Assembly: GCA_002695005.1 (NCBI GenBank)
Contig: NZNT01000026.1
Coordinates: forward strand, 186,001 to 250,000
Direction of reading: 5' to 3'
Source: Maritimibacter sp.
GTDB taxonomy: Bacteria; Pseudomonadota; Alphaproteobacteria; Rhodobacterales; Rhodobacteraceae
Length of the DNA: 64,000 nt
The translations under genes and the position numbers were made by a program. Positions within the stretch are counted from its first letter, which is position 1. Each line of letters starts with the position of its first letter. The notes below the pieces were generated by a model, which made no database searches, was not told where the DNA came from, and saw only the letters and a program-made list of their open reading frames with translations. This document shows, one piece after another, positions 1 to 8,651 of this stretch.

Positions 1-730
1 CCCGACCATCGTCATCCGGGCGTTTCGCGCGCGGGGTCTTCTTCGACTTCATCTTGCGGTCGATCAGGTCGCGCAGCGCCGCCGCGTAGTGATCCTCGAA
101 CGCCGACGCATCGAAGGGCGCCGTCTTCTTGTCGATAAGCTGCGTCGCCACGTCGAGCAGCTCGTCGTCGGTCGCATCATCCGCGATGGAGGAAAACAGC
201 GGGTCCGCGTTGCGGATGTCCTTTTCGTAATGAAGCGTCTCCATCAACAGACCGTCGCCGCAAGGGCGGATGGCACAGAGGTATTCCTTGCCGCGCATGG
301 TCAGCTGGCCCAGCCCGGCCTTCCTGGTCTGGCGCAGCGCGTCGCGCACGACGCGGTAGGCATCCTCGGCCAGTTCGTCGCTGGGCACGACGTAATAGGG
401 ACGATCGAACCAGATCGGCGCGATTTCCGAGGTTTCGACGAACTGAACCAGCTCCAGCGTCTTCTTCGTCTCAAGCTTGATCGCGTCGATTTCGTCCGGT
501 TCGAGCAGGATGTAGTCGCCGTCATCCGTCTCATAGCCCTTCACGATCTCGTCGCTCTCGACCGGACCGACGCCCTGCACGGTTTTCTGGTAGTGGACGG
601 GTTTGCCGGACGGCCCGTGAATCTGGCGAAACGACACCCGCGACCCGGACTCGCGGGCCGAGTGGATTTCGACCGGAATCGAAACAAGGGACAGCCTGAG
701 TTGACCCTTCCATATCGCTCTCGACGCCAT
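1..730 (-). CDS. ku: Ku DNA end-binding protein (3' end beyond window)
   Basis: Bacterial Ku, the ring-shaped homodimer that binds double-strand DNA ends and recruits ligase D in non-homologous end joining. About 243 codons are visible; the C-terminal end lies beyond the left edge. The N-terminus MASRAIWKGQLRLSLVSIPV is the typical opening of bacterial Ku, and the core segments YILLEPDEID and PYYVVPSDELAEDAY follow at about residues 70-125. The ATG at 730 has GGAGG about 9 nt upstream. The visible tail is basic (KMKSKKTPRAKRPDDD), as is common in Ku. No ligD is visible; it may lie beyond the edge (inference). Confidence 0.93.
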   Translation of the reverse strand, partial: MASRAIWKGQLRLSLVSIPVEIHSARESGSRVSFRQIHGPSGKPVHYQKTVQGVGPVESDEIVKGYETDDGDYILLEPDEIDAIKLETKKTLELVQFVETSEIAPIWFDRPYYVVPSDELAEDAYRVVRDALRQTRKAGLGQLTMRGKEYLCAIRPCGDGLLMETLHYEKDIRNADPLFSSIADDATDDELLDVATQLIDKKTAPFDASAFEDHYAAALRDLIDRKMKSKKTPRAKRPDDDGR

Positions 731-1042
731 GCTCAAATACCTCCATCGACGACGGGCGCGGTGCCAACAACAGACACCTCAACGCGCGGTCCCGGGTCGG
801 CTTCGCCGCGCCGCGAAAGCGTGTCGCCCATACCGGACTATCGGCTCGCCGCACCGGAAAGTTCCCGCAAAGGCGCAATTCCGTTCAGTGGTGGATGGGG
901 GTGGCGAGGGTCGACGCGATGTCAGGACCGCACAATTCCGGCGGGCCGCACGCCTGCCACGGAACGCGCACAGGTCTTTCGGGCCCGCAGTATCAGCGCC
1001 GGTGGGCCGATCTCAGGCGCACAGCTCAAGCCCGGCCGCGCG
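731..1042. other. Intergenic region upstream of ku
   Basis: This 312-base stretch lies between the ku start and the stop of the DUF6894 gene, both on the minus strand. It should hold the ku promoter and leader. Apart from the ku ribosome binding site (GGAGG, just above 730) I see no convincing promoter, hairpin or gene. The overlapping reading frames here are Arg/Pro/Ala-rich and look like GC-rich noise. Confidence 0.5.
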
Positions 1043-1279
1043 TCACTCGATCCAGTCCTCGACCAATGTGAGGGAGGCATGAAAGATCGGGCGTTTGGCT
1101 CCGTCGCGGACGGTCACCGTGACCGCGCATTTCATGGAGTCCGGCAGCCCTTCCCGCGCCACGGGCGCGAGAACGGCAAGCGCCTCTTTGCGCGCTTCGG
1201 CCCGGTCCGCCAGCTCTGTACCTGTGTCGTCGTAGGCCGCCTCCAGGCCATCGTTGATGTCGAAATAGAACAGGCTCAT
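1043..1279 (-). CDS. DUF6894-like small protein
   Basis: Small acidic protein of 78 residues starting MSLFYFDINDG and ending VEDWIE. The 'YFDI..G....D..G.E..D...AR.EA' pattern matches the DUF6894 family of short alphaproteobacterial proteins, whose role is unknown. Its ATG overlaps the stop of the Crp/Fnr regulator by 4 nt (ATGA), so the two are probably translationally coupled. It is the last gene of the kinase-regulator-DUF6894 operon. No signal peptide or membrane segment is visible. Function not assigned. Confidence 0.8.
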   Translation of the reverse strand: MSLFYFDINDGLEAAYDDTGTELADRAEARKEALAVLAPVAREGLPDSMKCAVTVTVRDGAKRPIFHASLTLVEDWIE

Positions 1280-2037
1280 GCAGGGCTCCTTCCTGCGCCG
1301 TGCTCGGCTGTCGCATCCACGCCGTTGGCGCGCCCCTCGCCCAGATGCAGATAGTCGGCTTCGAACTCGGCAAACTCGCTCAGGGCGTCGAAATCCTGGA
1401 CCGAAACGCGACTGTCCTGAACATTGATAAGCCCCTGATTGCGCAGCCCCGAGATGACCCGTTGAGCGTGGACCGAGGAAATGCCGAGGATATCCCCCAG
1501 CTCTTCCTGCGTAAGCGGCATGAGAGAGTCGTAAAGCTGGTCCACCGCCGCAAGGCGCGTGTGAACCTCGCAAAACAGGTGCGCCATCTGATGATCCGAC
1601 CGTCGTCGGCCCATGTTGACCAGCCATTCGCGCAGGATCGCCTCGTCCACGAGCGTCGACCAGAACAGCGCGTGGCGGATGCGGGGGTAGTTGTCGAGCA
1701 GATCGGCGATCGTATTCTTGGGAATCCGCACGATCTGACAGTCGGTCAGTGTTCCGATGCTGTGATCCATCTGCCCGAGGATTGCGACATGCAGGTCGCA
1801 GATATCGCCCGGAAGCATCAGGGCCACGATGGCGCGGCTCCCGTCCGGCAGGATCTTGTAGCGGCAAGCCATACCGGTCAACACGAGGTGCACGTTTTCC
1901 GGGTCGTCGCCGTGATGGATCAGGTCTTCGCGAGCGCCGAGTTCAAACGGGTCCGATATGACCTGTTCGAGCCGTTCCATGTCGTCAGGCCCCAGAGGTC
2001 CGGCGTTTCGGAGTTTGCGCGCGAAGACGTTGTTCAT
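1276..2037 (-). CDS. Crp/Fnr family transcriptional regulator
   Basis: Regulator of 253 residues with an N-terminal cyclic-nucleotide-binding-like domain (about residues 20-140, including DGSRAIVALMLPGDICDLHV) and a C-terminal winged helix with recognition segment LTQEELGDILGISSVHAQRV at about 175-195. The N-terminus has no cysteine cluster, so it is not an oxygen-sensing FNR type; its ligand is unknown. It lies 5 nt after a stand-alone histidine kinase and overlaps the DUF6894 gene by 4 nt, indicating one transcript. This group of Crp-like proteins is common in Rhodobacteraceae and Rhizobiales; its targets cannot be read from the window. Confidence 0.9.
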   Translation of the reverse strand: MNNVFARKLRNAGPLGPDDMERLEQVISDPFELGAREDLIHHGDDPENVHLVLTGMACRYKILPDGSRAIVALMLPGDICDLHVAILGQMDHSIGTLTDCQIVRIPKNTIADLLDNYPRIRHALFWSTLVDEAILREWLVNMGRRRSDHQMAHLFCEVHTRLAAVDQLYDSLMPLTQEELGDILGISSVHAQRVISGLRNQGLINVQDSRVSVQDFDALSEFAEFEADYLHLGEGRANGVDATAEHGAGRSPA

Positions 2038-2042
2038 GCCGT

Positions 2043-2693
2043 TTATCCATTTGCATGAGTTCCGTTTACGCGGATCATATCATTTTCCGGGGCAACAGGG
2101 AAAGTCACCGATAACAATGCGCCTCCGCCATCGCGTGGCGTCCAGACCGCTTCGCCCCCCATTTCGGCCGCAAGCGCCGCGATAATGCCGGTTCCCTGCC
2201 CATCGCCCGGCGCGTCGGTCAGCCCGACACCGTCATCCGCGATCCGAAGGCACAGACGATGCCCGTCGACCAGTTCCACGGAAACGTCGATCCGCCCTCC
2301 GGCGCCATCCGGAAACGCGTGCTCGAGGCAGTTGGTGACAGCTTCCATGAGCACGCGCGCCGCGTTCTCGGCCGTCTTCGCAGGCAAATGGCGCGGGGTG
2401 TCGGCAGTAATTCCGACCTCGATCCCCTGCGCGCGCCCGAGTTGCGTCCAATGCGTTTCGATCTGGTCGAGGAAGTCTCCGAACTTGCCGAGGTCCGCTT
2501 CGGTCAGCGCGGTTTGCAGGCTGGAGACCGAGCGAATCTGGTCCAGAACGCGGCGCACCTGTTCGCGCGCCTCGTCTGACTCGCATCTCCTGAGCTGTTG
2601 ACGCGTATAGGCCTGCAACAACTGGAAACCATTGGTCATTCGATGACGAATCTCGGCGACTTGCAAACTCTCGAACTCGCTATGTCTCTCCAT
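2043..2693 (-). CDS. Stand-alone HWE/HisKA_2-type sensor histidine kinase
   Basis: Soluble kinase of 216 residues with no sensor, PAS or membrane segment. The dimerisation/phosphoacceptor helix is at the N-terminus (EIRHRMTNGFQLL, probable phospho-His at about residue 17), followed by a HATPase domain with an N-box-like MEAVTNCLEHAF and a G-box segment DDGVGLTD. The HRMTN..QLL pattern is that of the HisKA_2/HWE class. The start is placed at the ATG at 2693 because AGGAAGGAAGG lies about 10 nt upstream; the 13 in-frame residues before it have no ribosome site. It is the first gene of the operon with the Crp-like regulator. The input signal must come from a partner. Confidence 0.85.
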   Translation of the reverse strand: MERHSEFESLQVAEIRHRMTNGFQLLQAYTRQQLRRCESDEAREQVRRVLDQIRSVSSLQTALTEADLGKFGDFLDQIETHWTQLGRAQGIEVGITADTPRHLPAKTAENAARVLMEAVTNCLEHAFPDGAGGRIDVSVELVDGHRLCLRIADDGVGLTDAPGDGQGTGIIAALAAEMGGEAVWTPRDGGGALLSVTFPVAPENDMIRVNGTHANG

Positions 2694-2819
2694 GCGCAAA
2701 TACCTTCCTTCCTGCGAATCTAGCCCAAGCATGAGGCAAGGTCCGGCCGCAGGTCGGCAACAATTGTTGGGACGTACGCCATTTCCTGGCGCCTTTTCGG
2801 TGTCGAACCTAAGCGTGCG

Positions 2820-3551
2820 TCACGCCTTCGTCCCGGCAGCCCGTCCGTCGGCCCCGAACAAGCGAAGCGCGAGCCCTGCGATGAGCGCCATGAAGAAGAG
2901 CCCGCCGCCGACCCACATGAACGCCCCGGCGAGCGCCTGATCGCCCATCGCGTCCAATCCATAGGGCAACGTCGTAAGCTCATGCCACGGATGCCAGAGC
3001 TTGTCCGAGACGATCAGAAGCACCGCCAGAAGCGTCATCTGCGCCCCCGTGCCTGCGGCTGCGAGCGCCGTGGCGAAGGGCCCGGACGCGACCCAGCCGC
3101 GAAACGAAGCCCACAACACGACTGCGGCCCCGACCACGCTGACATGCATGGACCAATAGGCCAGATCGGACTGGAGCGTGAGGGCATAGGGCCCCGGCAC
3201 ATGCCAGAACCAGAACAGGGCGGCAAAGACCACGGCCGCCAGTGCCGGCGGCGGGGCCTTGTCCTTCAACAGCGGCGCCAGCAGGGGCGCGGCAACCAGC
3301 GTAAGGAGCAGGTGCTGCGCGACGCGGGCGGAAAAGAGCGCCATCGAGGCGGCGCAGATCGGCGAGACGAACAGGACGGCAACCAGCGCCCAGCCGAGGA
3401 GCGGCTGACGCCGCGCCACGCCGCGCGTGGTCCACAGGATGGCCGCCAGACCGAGGGCGAGGACGCCGAGAAGGACCGGGTCGAGTGTCCATCGGGACCA
3501 CAGCTCCGACGGCAGCGGCGGCGTTCCGCAAAATGGCACATAGTCGTCCAT
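2820..3551 (-). CDS. ctaG: CtaG/Caa3-type cytochrome oxidase assembly membrane protein
   Basis: Integral membrane protein of 243 residues with about six or seven hydrophobic helices, resembling the Caa3_CtaG family linked to copper supply and assembly of caa3-type cytochrome oxidases. Recognisable parts are the helix with AQHLLLTLVAAPLLA, the FWFWHVPGPY loop, the helix containing HVSVVGAAVVLW and the conserved DKLWHPWH region. The ATG at 3551 is chosen because GGAGGGTGAC stands directly before it. It is the last gene of the dehydrogenase-oxidase operon and starts 1 nt after the small membrane protein upstream, which supports a role in assembling the CoxI/CoxII copper centres (inference from family and position). 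Confidence 0.88.
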   Translation of the reverse strand: MDDYVPFCGTPPLPSELWSRWTLDPVLLGVLALGLAAILWTTRGVARRQPLLGWALVAVLFVSPICAASMALFSARVAQHLLLTLVAAPLLAPLLKDKAPPPALAAVVFAALFWFWHVPGPYALTLQSDLAYWSMHVSVVGAAVVLWASFRGWVASGPFATALAAAGTGAQMTLLAVLLIVSDKLWHPWHELTTLPYGLDAMGDQALAGAFMWVGGGLFFMALIAGLALRLFGADGRAAGTKA

Positions 3552-3552
3552 G

Positions 3553-3867
3553 TCACCCTCCACAGCTTTGAAAAAAGAACAGCGCCGACGCATTCGCGAG
3601 GATCGCGAGGGCGAAGATCAGGCCGCTCCAGAACGCAGCGGGCCTGAGGTCGCCGTCCTCTCCGGTCCGCGGCGCTGCGACCGACCACAGGCACAGCGCG
3701 ACGCCCAGCACCGTCACCACGGCACCGGCGATCAGAAGTGTCGGGTGGCCGATCAGCGCCCGCGCCGCGCAAGCCGCCGAAATCAGCGCGTAGATCGCGA
3801 TGAAATGCACGGCCCAGACCACGCCCGGTCTGGCAATCGCGACGATCTGACGGGTCAGCGCGGTCAT
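3553..3867 (-). CDS. Small three-helix membrane protein in the oxidase operon
   Basis: Protein of 104 residues starting MTALTRQIVAIARPGVVW, with three hydrophobic segments (about residues 15-33, 42-62 and 80-98). Its ATG overlaps the stop of the CoxI-III gene by 4 nt, and ctaG follows after 1 nt, so it is tightly embedded in the operon. I do not recognise a named domain. By position it could be an accessory or subunit-IV-like component of the oxidase, or an assembly factor; this is inference only. The longer in-frame extension upstream is Arg-rich and overlaps coxI, so it is not used. Confidence 0.75.
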   Translation of the reverse strand: MTALTRQIVAIARPGVVWAVHFIAIYALISAACAARALIGHPTLLIAGAVVTVLGVALCLWSVAAPRTGEDGDLRPAAFWSGLIFALAILANASALFFFQSCGG

Positions 3868-6380
3868 CCGACACCTCCCACCGCGCCCGCGATAAAGAAC
3901 GCGCCCGCCACGGCGACCATCAATCCGCAGCCCTTCGCGAAGGTGGCGAGATTGAAGTCGGGCATCGACTGGCCCGGCCCGATCCGCCGGGTCAATCTGC
4001 GCGCCGCGTTGAACAGCCCCCAGTATGTGAGGACGGCGAGGTTGAAGGCGACAAAGCCGCCGATGGCCCAGAGCGTCGCGCCCAGCGCGCTGGCCCACGG
4101 GTCAATGGGCATCAGGGACAGGCCAAGCGCGGCCACGGCGAGGAGCGACGTCAGCACCGTCAGCAGGGACAACACCGTGGCCCCGGCGAACCGGTCACGC
4201 ACCGCCGCGCGGCGGGTAAGCTGGCCGAATAGCGCGACGGCGAGGCCGAGCACCACCGCAACCGCGGCCGGCAACAACGCGGGCCGGGTGAGCGTTTCGG
4301 CGGCCTCGGGGCGGATGTTCCACAGGTAGAGAAGCCCGAAGATCAGCGAGGCGAAGAGCGCCATGAGTACCAGCATCGTGCCCACCAGCGCCACATGCAT
4401 ATGCGACCGGCGGTCGACCACGTTCACCGGCAGCTCATGCCCCATCCCCGCGTCCCGCGTCACTCCGCTGTCCGACGGCTCCCACCCCCACAGCGTGAAG
4501 GCGACAAGCGCGATGACGGCCCCCACGGCGCAGAGCCAGTAGGCCGAGGCCAGCGTCGCCCCGAACAGGAGGGCGAGTCCGGCGGCGGCGATCATGGGAA
4601 GCCATGTGGGGTGCGGCAGGCGCAGGATGTACAGGGGCTTCCCGCTCACCGGGTCGCAGCCCACCGTCTCGCGCCGCCCGTCGCGGATGCCGTGCATGAC
4701 GCCCTCGACCTTATGCGCTTCGGTTTCAAGAAGGTGGGGCTGATCCCACAACGGCTCCCGGCTTTCGACCGGCGGGATGGCGTGGAAGTTGAAGCCGGGC
4801 GCGACCGGGGGATAGAGCCATTCCAGCGTCCCCGCCCCCCAGGGATTGCGCGGCGCGGGCGGGCCGTGCCGGCGGCTGCGGAAGAAGTCGAAGACGAACA
4901 GCGCGATCCCGGCTGCCAGGATATAGCTCCCGATCGAACTCAGCATGTTCAGCCGGTCCCAGCCCAGCCCCTCGGCATAGGTCGCCACGCGCCGGGGCAT
5001 ACCGCGCAGGCCCGTGATGTGCATGAGCAGGAAGGTCGTGTTGAACCCCACGAACATCAGCCCGAAGACCCAGCGGCCAAGCCGCTCGGACATCATCCGC
5101 CCGGTGAAGTGCGGCGCCCAGTAGTAAAACGCGCCGATCAGGGGAAAGACCATGCCGCCGATCAGGACGTAGTGCAGATGGGCGACGACGAAGTAGCTGT
5201 CATGGGCCTGCCAGTTGAACGGCACCGAGGCGAGCATCACGCCGGTCAGCCCGCCAAGGACGAAGATCGACAGGAAGCCGAGGATGAACAACATCGGCGT
5301 GGTCAGTTTCGGCCTGCCCGAGGCAAGCGTGGCGATGAAGCAGAACACCTGTATCGCTGTCGGCACCGCCACCATCGTCGAAGCCGCCGAGAAGAGCGAC
5401 AGCGACAGGATCGGCAGGCCCGTGGCGAACATATGGTGCGCCCAGAGGCCGAAGCTGATGAACCCCATCGACACCACCGCTGCCACCGCGAAGCCGTAAC
5501 CGAACAACGGCTTGCCCACGAAGGTGGGGAGCATCGTGGCCACCATCCCAGCGGCTGGCAGGAAGATGATGTAGACCTCCGGGTGGCCGAACAGCCAGAA
5601 CAGATGCTGCCACAAAAGCGGGTCGCCCCCGAGCATCGGATCGAAGAACGGCAGGCCCAGCAACCTCTCGGCCTCCAGCAGGATCGACCCGATGATGAGC
5701 GGCGGAAACCCGATGGCGATCATGAAAGCGGTGATGAGGATATACCACGCGAAGATCGGCATCTTGGTCAGGCTCATCCCCGGCGCACGCGCGGTCAGGA
5801 TCGCGGTAATCAGCTCGACCGCCGCCGTGACCGAGGCGATCTCGGCAAAGGTGATCCCGATCAGCCAGAAATCCGCCGAAAGCCCCGGCGTATGCGCCTT
5901 GGTGGACAGGGGCACATACATGAACCAGCCGCCATCCGGCGCCGCGTCGAACACGAACGACGACAGCACGATGATCCCGCCGAAGAGGTAGCAGTAGTAT
6001 CCGAACTGCCCGAGACGCGGAAAGATCAGGTCGCGCGCGCCCAGCATGAGCGGGATGAGATAGACCGCGAAGCCCTCGAGGATCGGGATCGCGAACAGGA
6101 ACATCATCAGCGTCCCGTGCATCGTGAAGACCTGGTTGTAGGTCTCCAGATCGAGGAACGTGTTACCCGGCACGATCAACTGCGTGCGTACGAGGAGCGC
6201 GAGCACGCCCGCGATCAGGAAGAACACGAACCCGGTATAGATGAAGCGCCGCCCGACGACGCGGTGACTGACCGACGACAGAACGTGGATGCCCTTGGGC
6301 GTGTCCCACACGCCCTCGAAACTCTTGTCCTCGCCCTTGCGCGCGCCGGAATAGGTCGTCGGTGTTTCGCTCACACTCAT
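3864..6380 (-). CDS. ctaD: Cytochrome c oxidase subunit I-III fusion
   Basis: Haem-copper oxidase catalytic subunit of 838 residues. Residues 1 to about 555 are CoxI, with haem a ligand H88 (MHGTLM), the CuB/His-Tyr motif GHPEVY (H266, Y270, with the D-channel-exit Glu E268), CuB histidines WAHHM (315-316), and VVAHLHY supplying the haem a3 and haem a ligands (401, 403). Residues 600-838 are hydrophobic and resemble subunit III, so the two are fused. Unusual: the K-channel lysine of A-type oxidases (PTGIK) is replaced by Gln344 (PTAIQ; codon 5349-5351 on the minus strand), and the D-channel Asn after FPR is Gly124. The D-channel entry Asp117 is kept. The stop overlaps the next gene by 4 nt and the start overlaps coxII by 4 nt. 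Confidence 0.95.
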   Translation of the reverse strand: MSVSETPTTYSGARKGEDKSFEGVWDTPKGIHVLSSVSHRVVGRRFIYTGFVFFLIAGVLALLVRTQLIVPGNTFLDLETYNQVFTMHGTLMMFLFAIPILEGFAVYLIPLMLGARDLIFPRLGQFGYYCYLFGGIIVLSSFVFDAAPDGGWFMYVPLSTKAHTPGLSADFWLIGITFAEIASVTAAVELITAILTARAPGMSLTKMPIFAWYILITAFMIAIGFPPLIIGSILLEAERLLGLPFFDPMLGGDPLLWQHLFWLFGHPEVYIIFLPAAGMVATMLPTFVGKPLFGYGFAVAAVVSMGFISFGLWAHHMFATGLPILSLSLFSAASTMVAVPTAIQVFCFIATLASGRPKLTTPMLFILGFLSIFVLGGLTGVMLASVPFNWQAHDSYFVVAHLHYVLIGGMVFPLIGAFYYWAPHFTGRMMSERLGRWVFGLMFVGFNTTFLLMHITGLRGMPRRVATYAEGLGWDRLNMLSSIGSYILAAGIALFVFDFFRSRRHGPPAPRNPWGAGTLEWLYPPVAPGFNFHAIPPVESREPLWDQPHLLETEAHKVEGVMHGIRDGRRETVGCDPVSGKPLYILRLPHPTWLPMIAAAGLALLFGATLASAYWLCAVGAVIALVAFTLWGWEPSDSGVTRDAGMGHELPVNVVDRRSHMHVALVGTMLVLMALFASLIFGLLYLWNIRPEAAETLTRPALLPAAVAVVLGLAVALFGQLTRRAAVRDRFAGATVLSLLTVLTSLLAVAALGLSLMPIDPWASALGATLWAIGGFVAFNLAVLTYWGLFNAARRLTRRIGPGQSMPDFNLATFAKGCGLMVAVAGAFFIAGAVGGVG

Positions 6381-7303
6381 GTCAGGCTCTCCAGCCAGGC
6401 GACCAGCGCGCGCAGGTCAGGCCCGGACAACTGGTTGTAGGAGGGCATCTCGGCGCCCGGTTTCATGTCGCCCACATCCGCGATCCAGCCGGCGAGGTTG
6501 CCGGTGTTCATCTCCCACATCCCAGCGCCCAGCGCGGCACGTCCGCCCACGCGGGTCAGGTCAGGGCCGATCCGGGCGTCGCTGATCCCTTGTACCCGGT
6601 GGCAGGCGACGCAGCCGGAGGTCTGAAACACCTCGGCCCCGCGACGTTCCTGCGGCGTGACGGCATCGCGGGCCTCGCCATCGAGATCGGCGAGAAAGGC
6701 GTCGTATTCCTCGGGCGGCAGGACAACCGCCTCGAAGGCCATGAGCGGGTGGGCCAGACCGCAGAACTCGGCGCACTGGCCGCGGAACCGGCCCTCTCGG
6801 GTGGCGGTCACGGTGAGCGTGTTCACGCGGCCGGGGATCATGTCCATCTTGCCGGCGATCGACGGCACCCAGAAGGAGTGGATCACGTCGGTGCTTTTCA
6901 GCCGGATCTCCACGGGCTCGCCCAGGGGCAGCACCACCTCGTTCGCGTCCCGCAGGGCGCGCCCTTCCGGGTCATAGATCACGTCCCACCAGAACTGCTT
7001 GCCGGTCACTTCGATGACATGGGCCGGGGTCGACGGCCCCGCGATGGCGCGCAGCACGAAGGTCGACGTGACGAACAGCGTGCCGATCACGACGACGGGA
7101 AAGATCACGCCGCCGCCCACGATCCACCATGTCTGCCCGCCCCCGCGCCCGCGCCACGCGAGAGCGATAAAGACCATGACGACCACGAAGATCGCCACGC
7201 CCGCGGCCGACATGAGAACCGTAAGCCACAGCGTCTCACCCGCCGCGAAGCCCGCGACGTTCGATGTGTCCTGACTGCCGAATGTGTCGAGTGTCGACTC
7301 CAT
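6377..7303 (-). CDS. ctaC: Cytochrome c oxidase subunit II with fused cytochrome c domain
   Basis: caa3-type CoxII of 308 residues. There are two N-terminal membrane helices (about 25-50 and 58-84), then a periplasmic cupredoxin domain with a complete CuA site: H142 (IHSFWVP), C177, E179, C181, H185 and M188 (QCAEFCGLAHPLM). The aromatic patch KQFWWDV at about 102-108 is typical for electron entry. A C-terminal class I cytochrome c domain carries CVACH (231-235), with a probable distal Met in GAEMPSYN. The fusion means electrons can arrive from small cytochromes c encoded just upstream. Its stop overlaps the coxI-III start by 4 nt. Confidence 0.95.
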   Translation of the reverse strand: MESTLDTFGSQDTSNVAGFAAGETLWLTVLMSAAGVAIFVVVMVFIALAWRGRGGGQTWWIVGGGVIFPVVVIGTLFVTSTFVLRAIAGPSTPAHVIEVTGKQFWWDVIYDPEGRALRDANEVVLPLGEPVEIRLKSTDVIHSFWVPSIAGKMDMIPGRVNTLTVTATREGRFRGQCAEFCGLAHPLMAFEAVVLPPEEYDAFLADLDGEARDAVTPQERRGAEVFQTSGCVACHRVQGISDARIGPDLTRVGGRAALGAGMWEMNTGNLAGWIADVGDMKPGAEMPSYNQLSGPDLRALVAWLESLT

Positions 7304-7304
7304 C

Positions 7305-7820
7305 TCAGCGCCTCAACGTGTAGAGATAGGCCGCCATGTGCTCCGCCTCGGCCTCGGTCACGCCCATGTCGGGCATGACCGTCTCGGGCGCGTGGCGCGG
7401 CGGGGATTGAAGCCAGTTGACGAGGTCGCCGGGGCGGTTGGGAAGCACACCGGCGATATACGCCTGATCGTGCAACCCCGTGAGGTCGGGTCCGACGCTG
7501 CCATTTGCGCGGGGAATGCCGGGGATCGTGTGGCACGCGCCACAGCCGAATTGCGCGACAAGACGCGCGCCTTCACGCGGGTCGCCGTCGGCCACCACCA
7601 GCGCAGCTTCGCTCCAGTCCGGCGACGGTCCGGTGCGCTCCGGCAAGACCGCGTCGGCCTGGCGCATCACCCAGGTCACGGCGCGCTCCACAGTCGCCGT
7701 GACCGGATCGGCGTCTGGCCGCGCGAGCGCCCAGACGCTCACCACGACGCAGACAGCCGCAATGCCCGTGCCCACCACGATCACGCCAAGAACGCGACCG
7801 GCTTTGTCCACTTTGCTCAC
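7305..7820 (-). CDS. Membrane-anchored monohaem cytochrome c
   Basis: Protein of 171 residues with one N-terminal hydrophobic helix (about residues 10-32) that probably stays as a membrane anchor, and a periplasmic class I cytochrome c domain with haem motif CGACH at 93-97. The likely axial Met lies in the AHxxETVMPDMGV segment near the C-terminus. It sits 1 nt before coxII and 6 nt after the dihaem cytochrome c, so it is probably an electron carrier between the dehydrogenase and the caa3-type oxidase (inference from operon order). Confidence 0.9.
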   Translation of the reverse strand: MSKVDKAGRVLGVIVVGTGIAAVCVVVSVWALARPDADPVTATVERAVTWVMRQADAVLPERTGPSPDWSEAALVVADGDPREGARLVAQFGCGACHTIPGIPRANGSVGPDLTGLHDQAYIAGVLPNRPGDLVNWLQSPPRHAPETVMPDMGVTEAEAEHMAAYLYTLRR

Positions 7821-7826
7821 GGCCGA

Positions 7827-8639
7827 TCACTCCGCTGCGGGCATATCGTACTCGGCCTGCGCCTCTGCCCCGTCCGTTGCGGGGTTGGACACCCGTGCGT
7901 AGTATTCCGACACGGCGCGCATATCCTCTTCGGTCATCTTCTTCGCGATGGTGGACATCACGTCCATCGCATCATTGTCGCGCGTCCCGTCCGTCCAGAG
8001 CTCGAGCTGAAGTTCCATGTATCCGGCGTATTGCCCGGCGAGATACGGGACCGACGGCGGAAGCCCTGTGCCCTGCGCCCCGTGGCAGTTCACGCAGGCC
8101 GGGATACCCTTCTCAGCGGAACCGACAGCAGCCAACTGACCGCCCCATTGCAGGAGCGTGCCGTCCATACTGCCATGCGCGGTGTCCAGATCGCCCGAGG
8201 GCATCGCGGCGTAATACGCCGACACGGCCTCGCGCTCCCGCTCGGTGAGCCGTTGCGCGATCCCGGACATCACCCGGTTCGGGCGGTCGCCGCTGGCATA
8301 GTCCTGTAGCTGCTTGTACATGTACCAGCCCGCCTGACCGTCGAGGCGCGGAAACGCGCCGGAGCCGTCGCCCTCGCCGTCCACGCCGTGACAGGTGATG
8401 CAGGCCATGCCGGAGCCCCCGTTTTCCGAGCTTCCCATCGCGACAAGGCGGCCCAGCTCCAGAAGGTCGTCGTCCGGCTCCTCCTTGATGGTGGCGTTGA
8501 ACAGGACACTGTCCACGTCGAGCCGACGCTCGAGTTCGGACATCTCCGGCTCCTCGGTCTGATCCTGCGCTTGCACGATGGCGGCTGACCCGAGACTGAC
8601 CGAGGCGATGGCGAGAATGGCGGTTCTTGCAAGTTTCAT
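7827..8639 (-). CDS. Periplasmic dihaem cytochrome c (c4-like)
   Basis: Protein of 270 residues with a cleavable signal peptide (MKLARTAILAIASVSLGSAA, cleavage near AQA) and two cytochrome c domains carrying CITCH (80-84) and CVNCH (182-186). Both domains have the G.GMACITCHG / IPACVNCHGAQG context and the F/VPYLAGQ-Y--Y--QL segment typical of cytochrome c4-like proteins. It lies 12 nt after the GMC dehydrogenase and 6 nt before the monohaem cytochrome. It probably takes electrons from the flavoprotein, in the role of the cytochrome subunit of FAD-dependent alcohol, gluconate or sugar dehydrogenases. Confidence 0.9.
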   Translation of the reverse strand: MKLARTAILAIASVSLGSAAIVQAQDQTEEPEMSELERRLDVDSVLFNATIKEEPDDDLLELGRLVAMGSSENGGSGMACITCHGVDGEGDGSGAFPRLDGQAGWYMYKQLQDYASGDRPNRVMSGIAQRLTEREREAVSAYYAAMPSGDLDTAHGSMDGTLLQWGGQLAAVGSAEKGIPACVNCHGAQGTGLPPSVPYLAGQYAGYMELQLELWTDGTRDNDAMDVMSTIAKKMTEEDMRAVSEYYARVSNPATDGAEAQAEYDMPAAE

Positions 8640-8651
8640 GTCGGTCCTCCT

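Noticed and set aside
731-1082. Short plus-strand frames upstream of ku
   Set aside because: Arg/Pro/Ala-rich noise overlapping the ku leader and DUF6894 gene; no ribosome site.
3864-6440. Long plus-strand open frame (4395-6440) opposite coxI
   Set aside because: It is rich in Arg, His, Gln and Glu, mirrors codon usage of the minus-strand coxI-III gene, and encodes no domain. Shadow frame.
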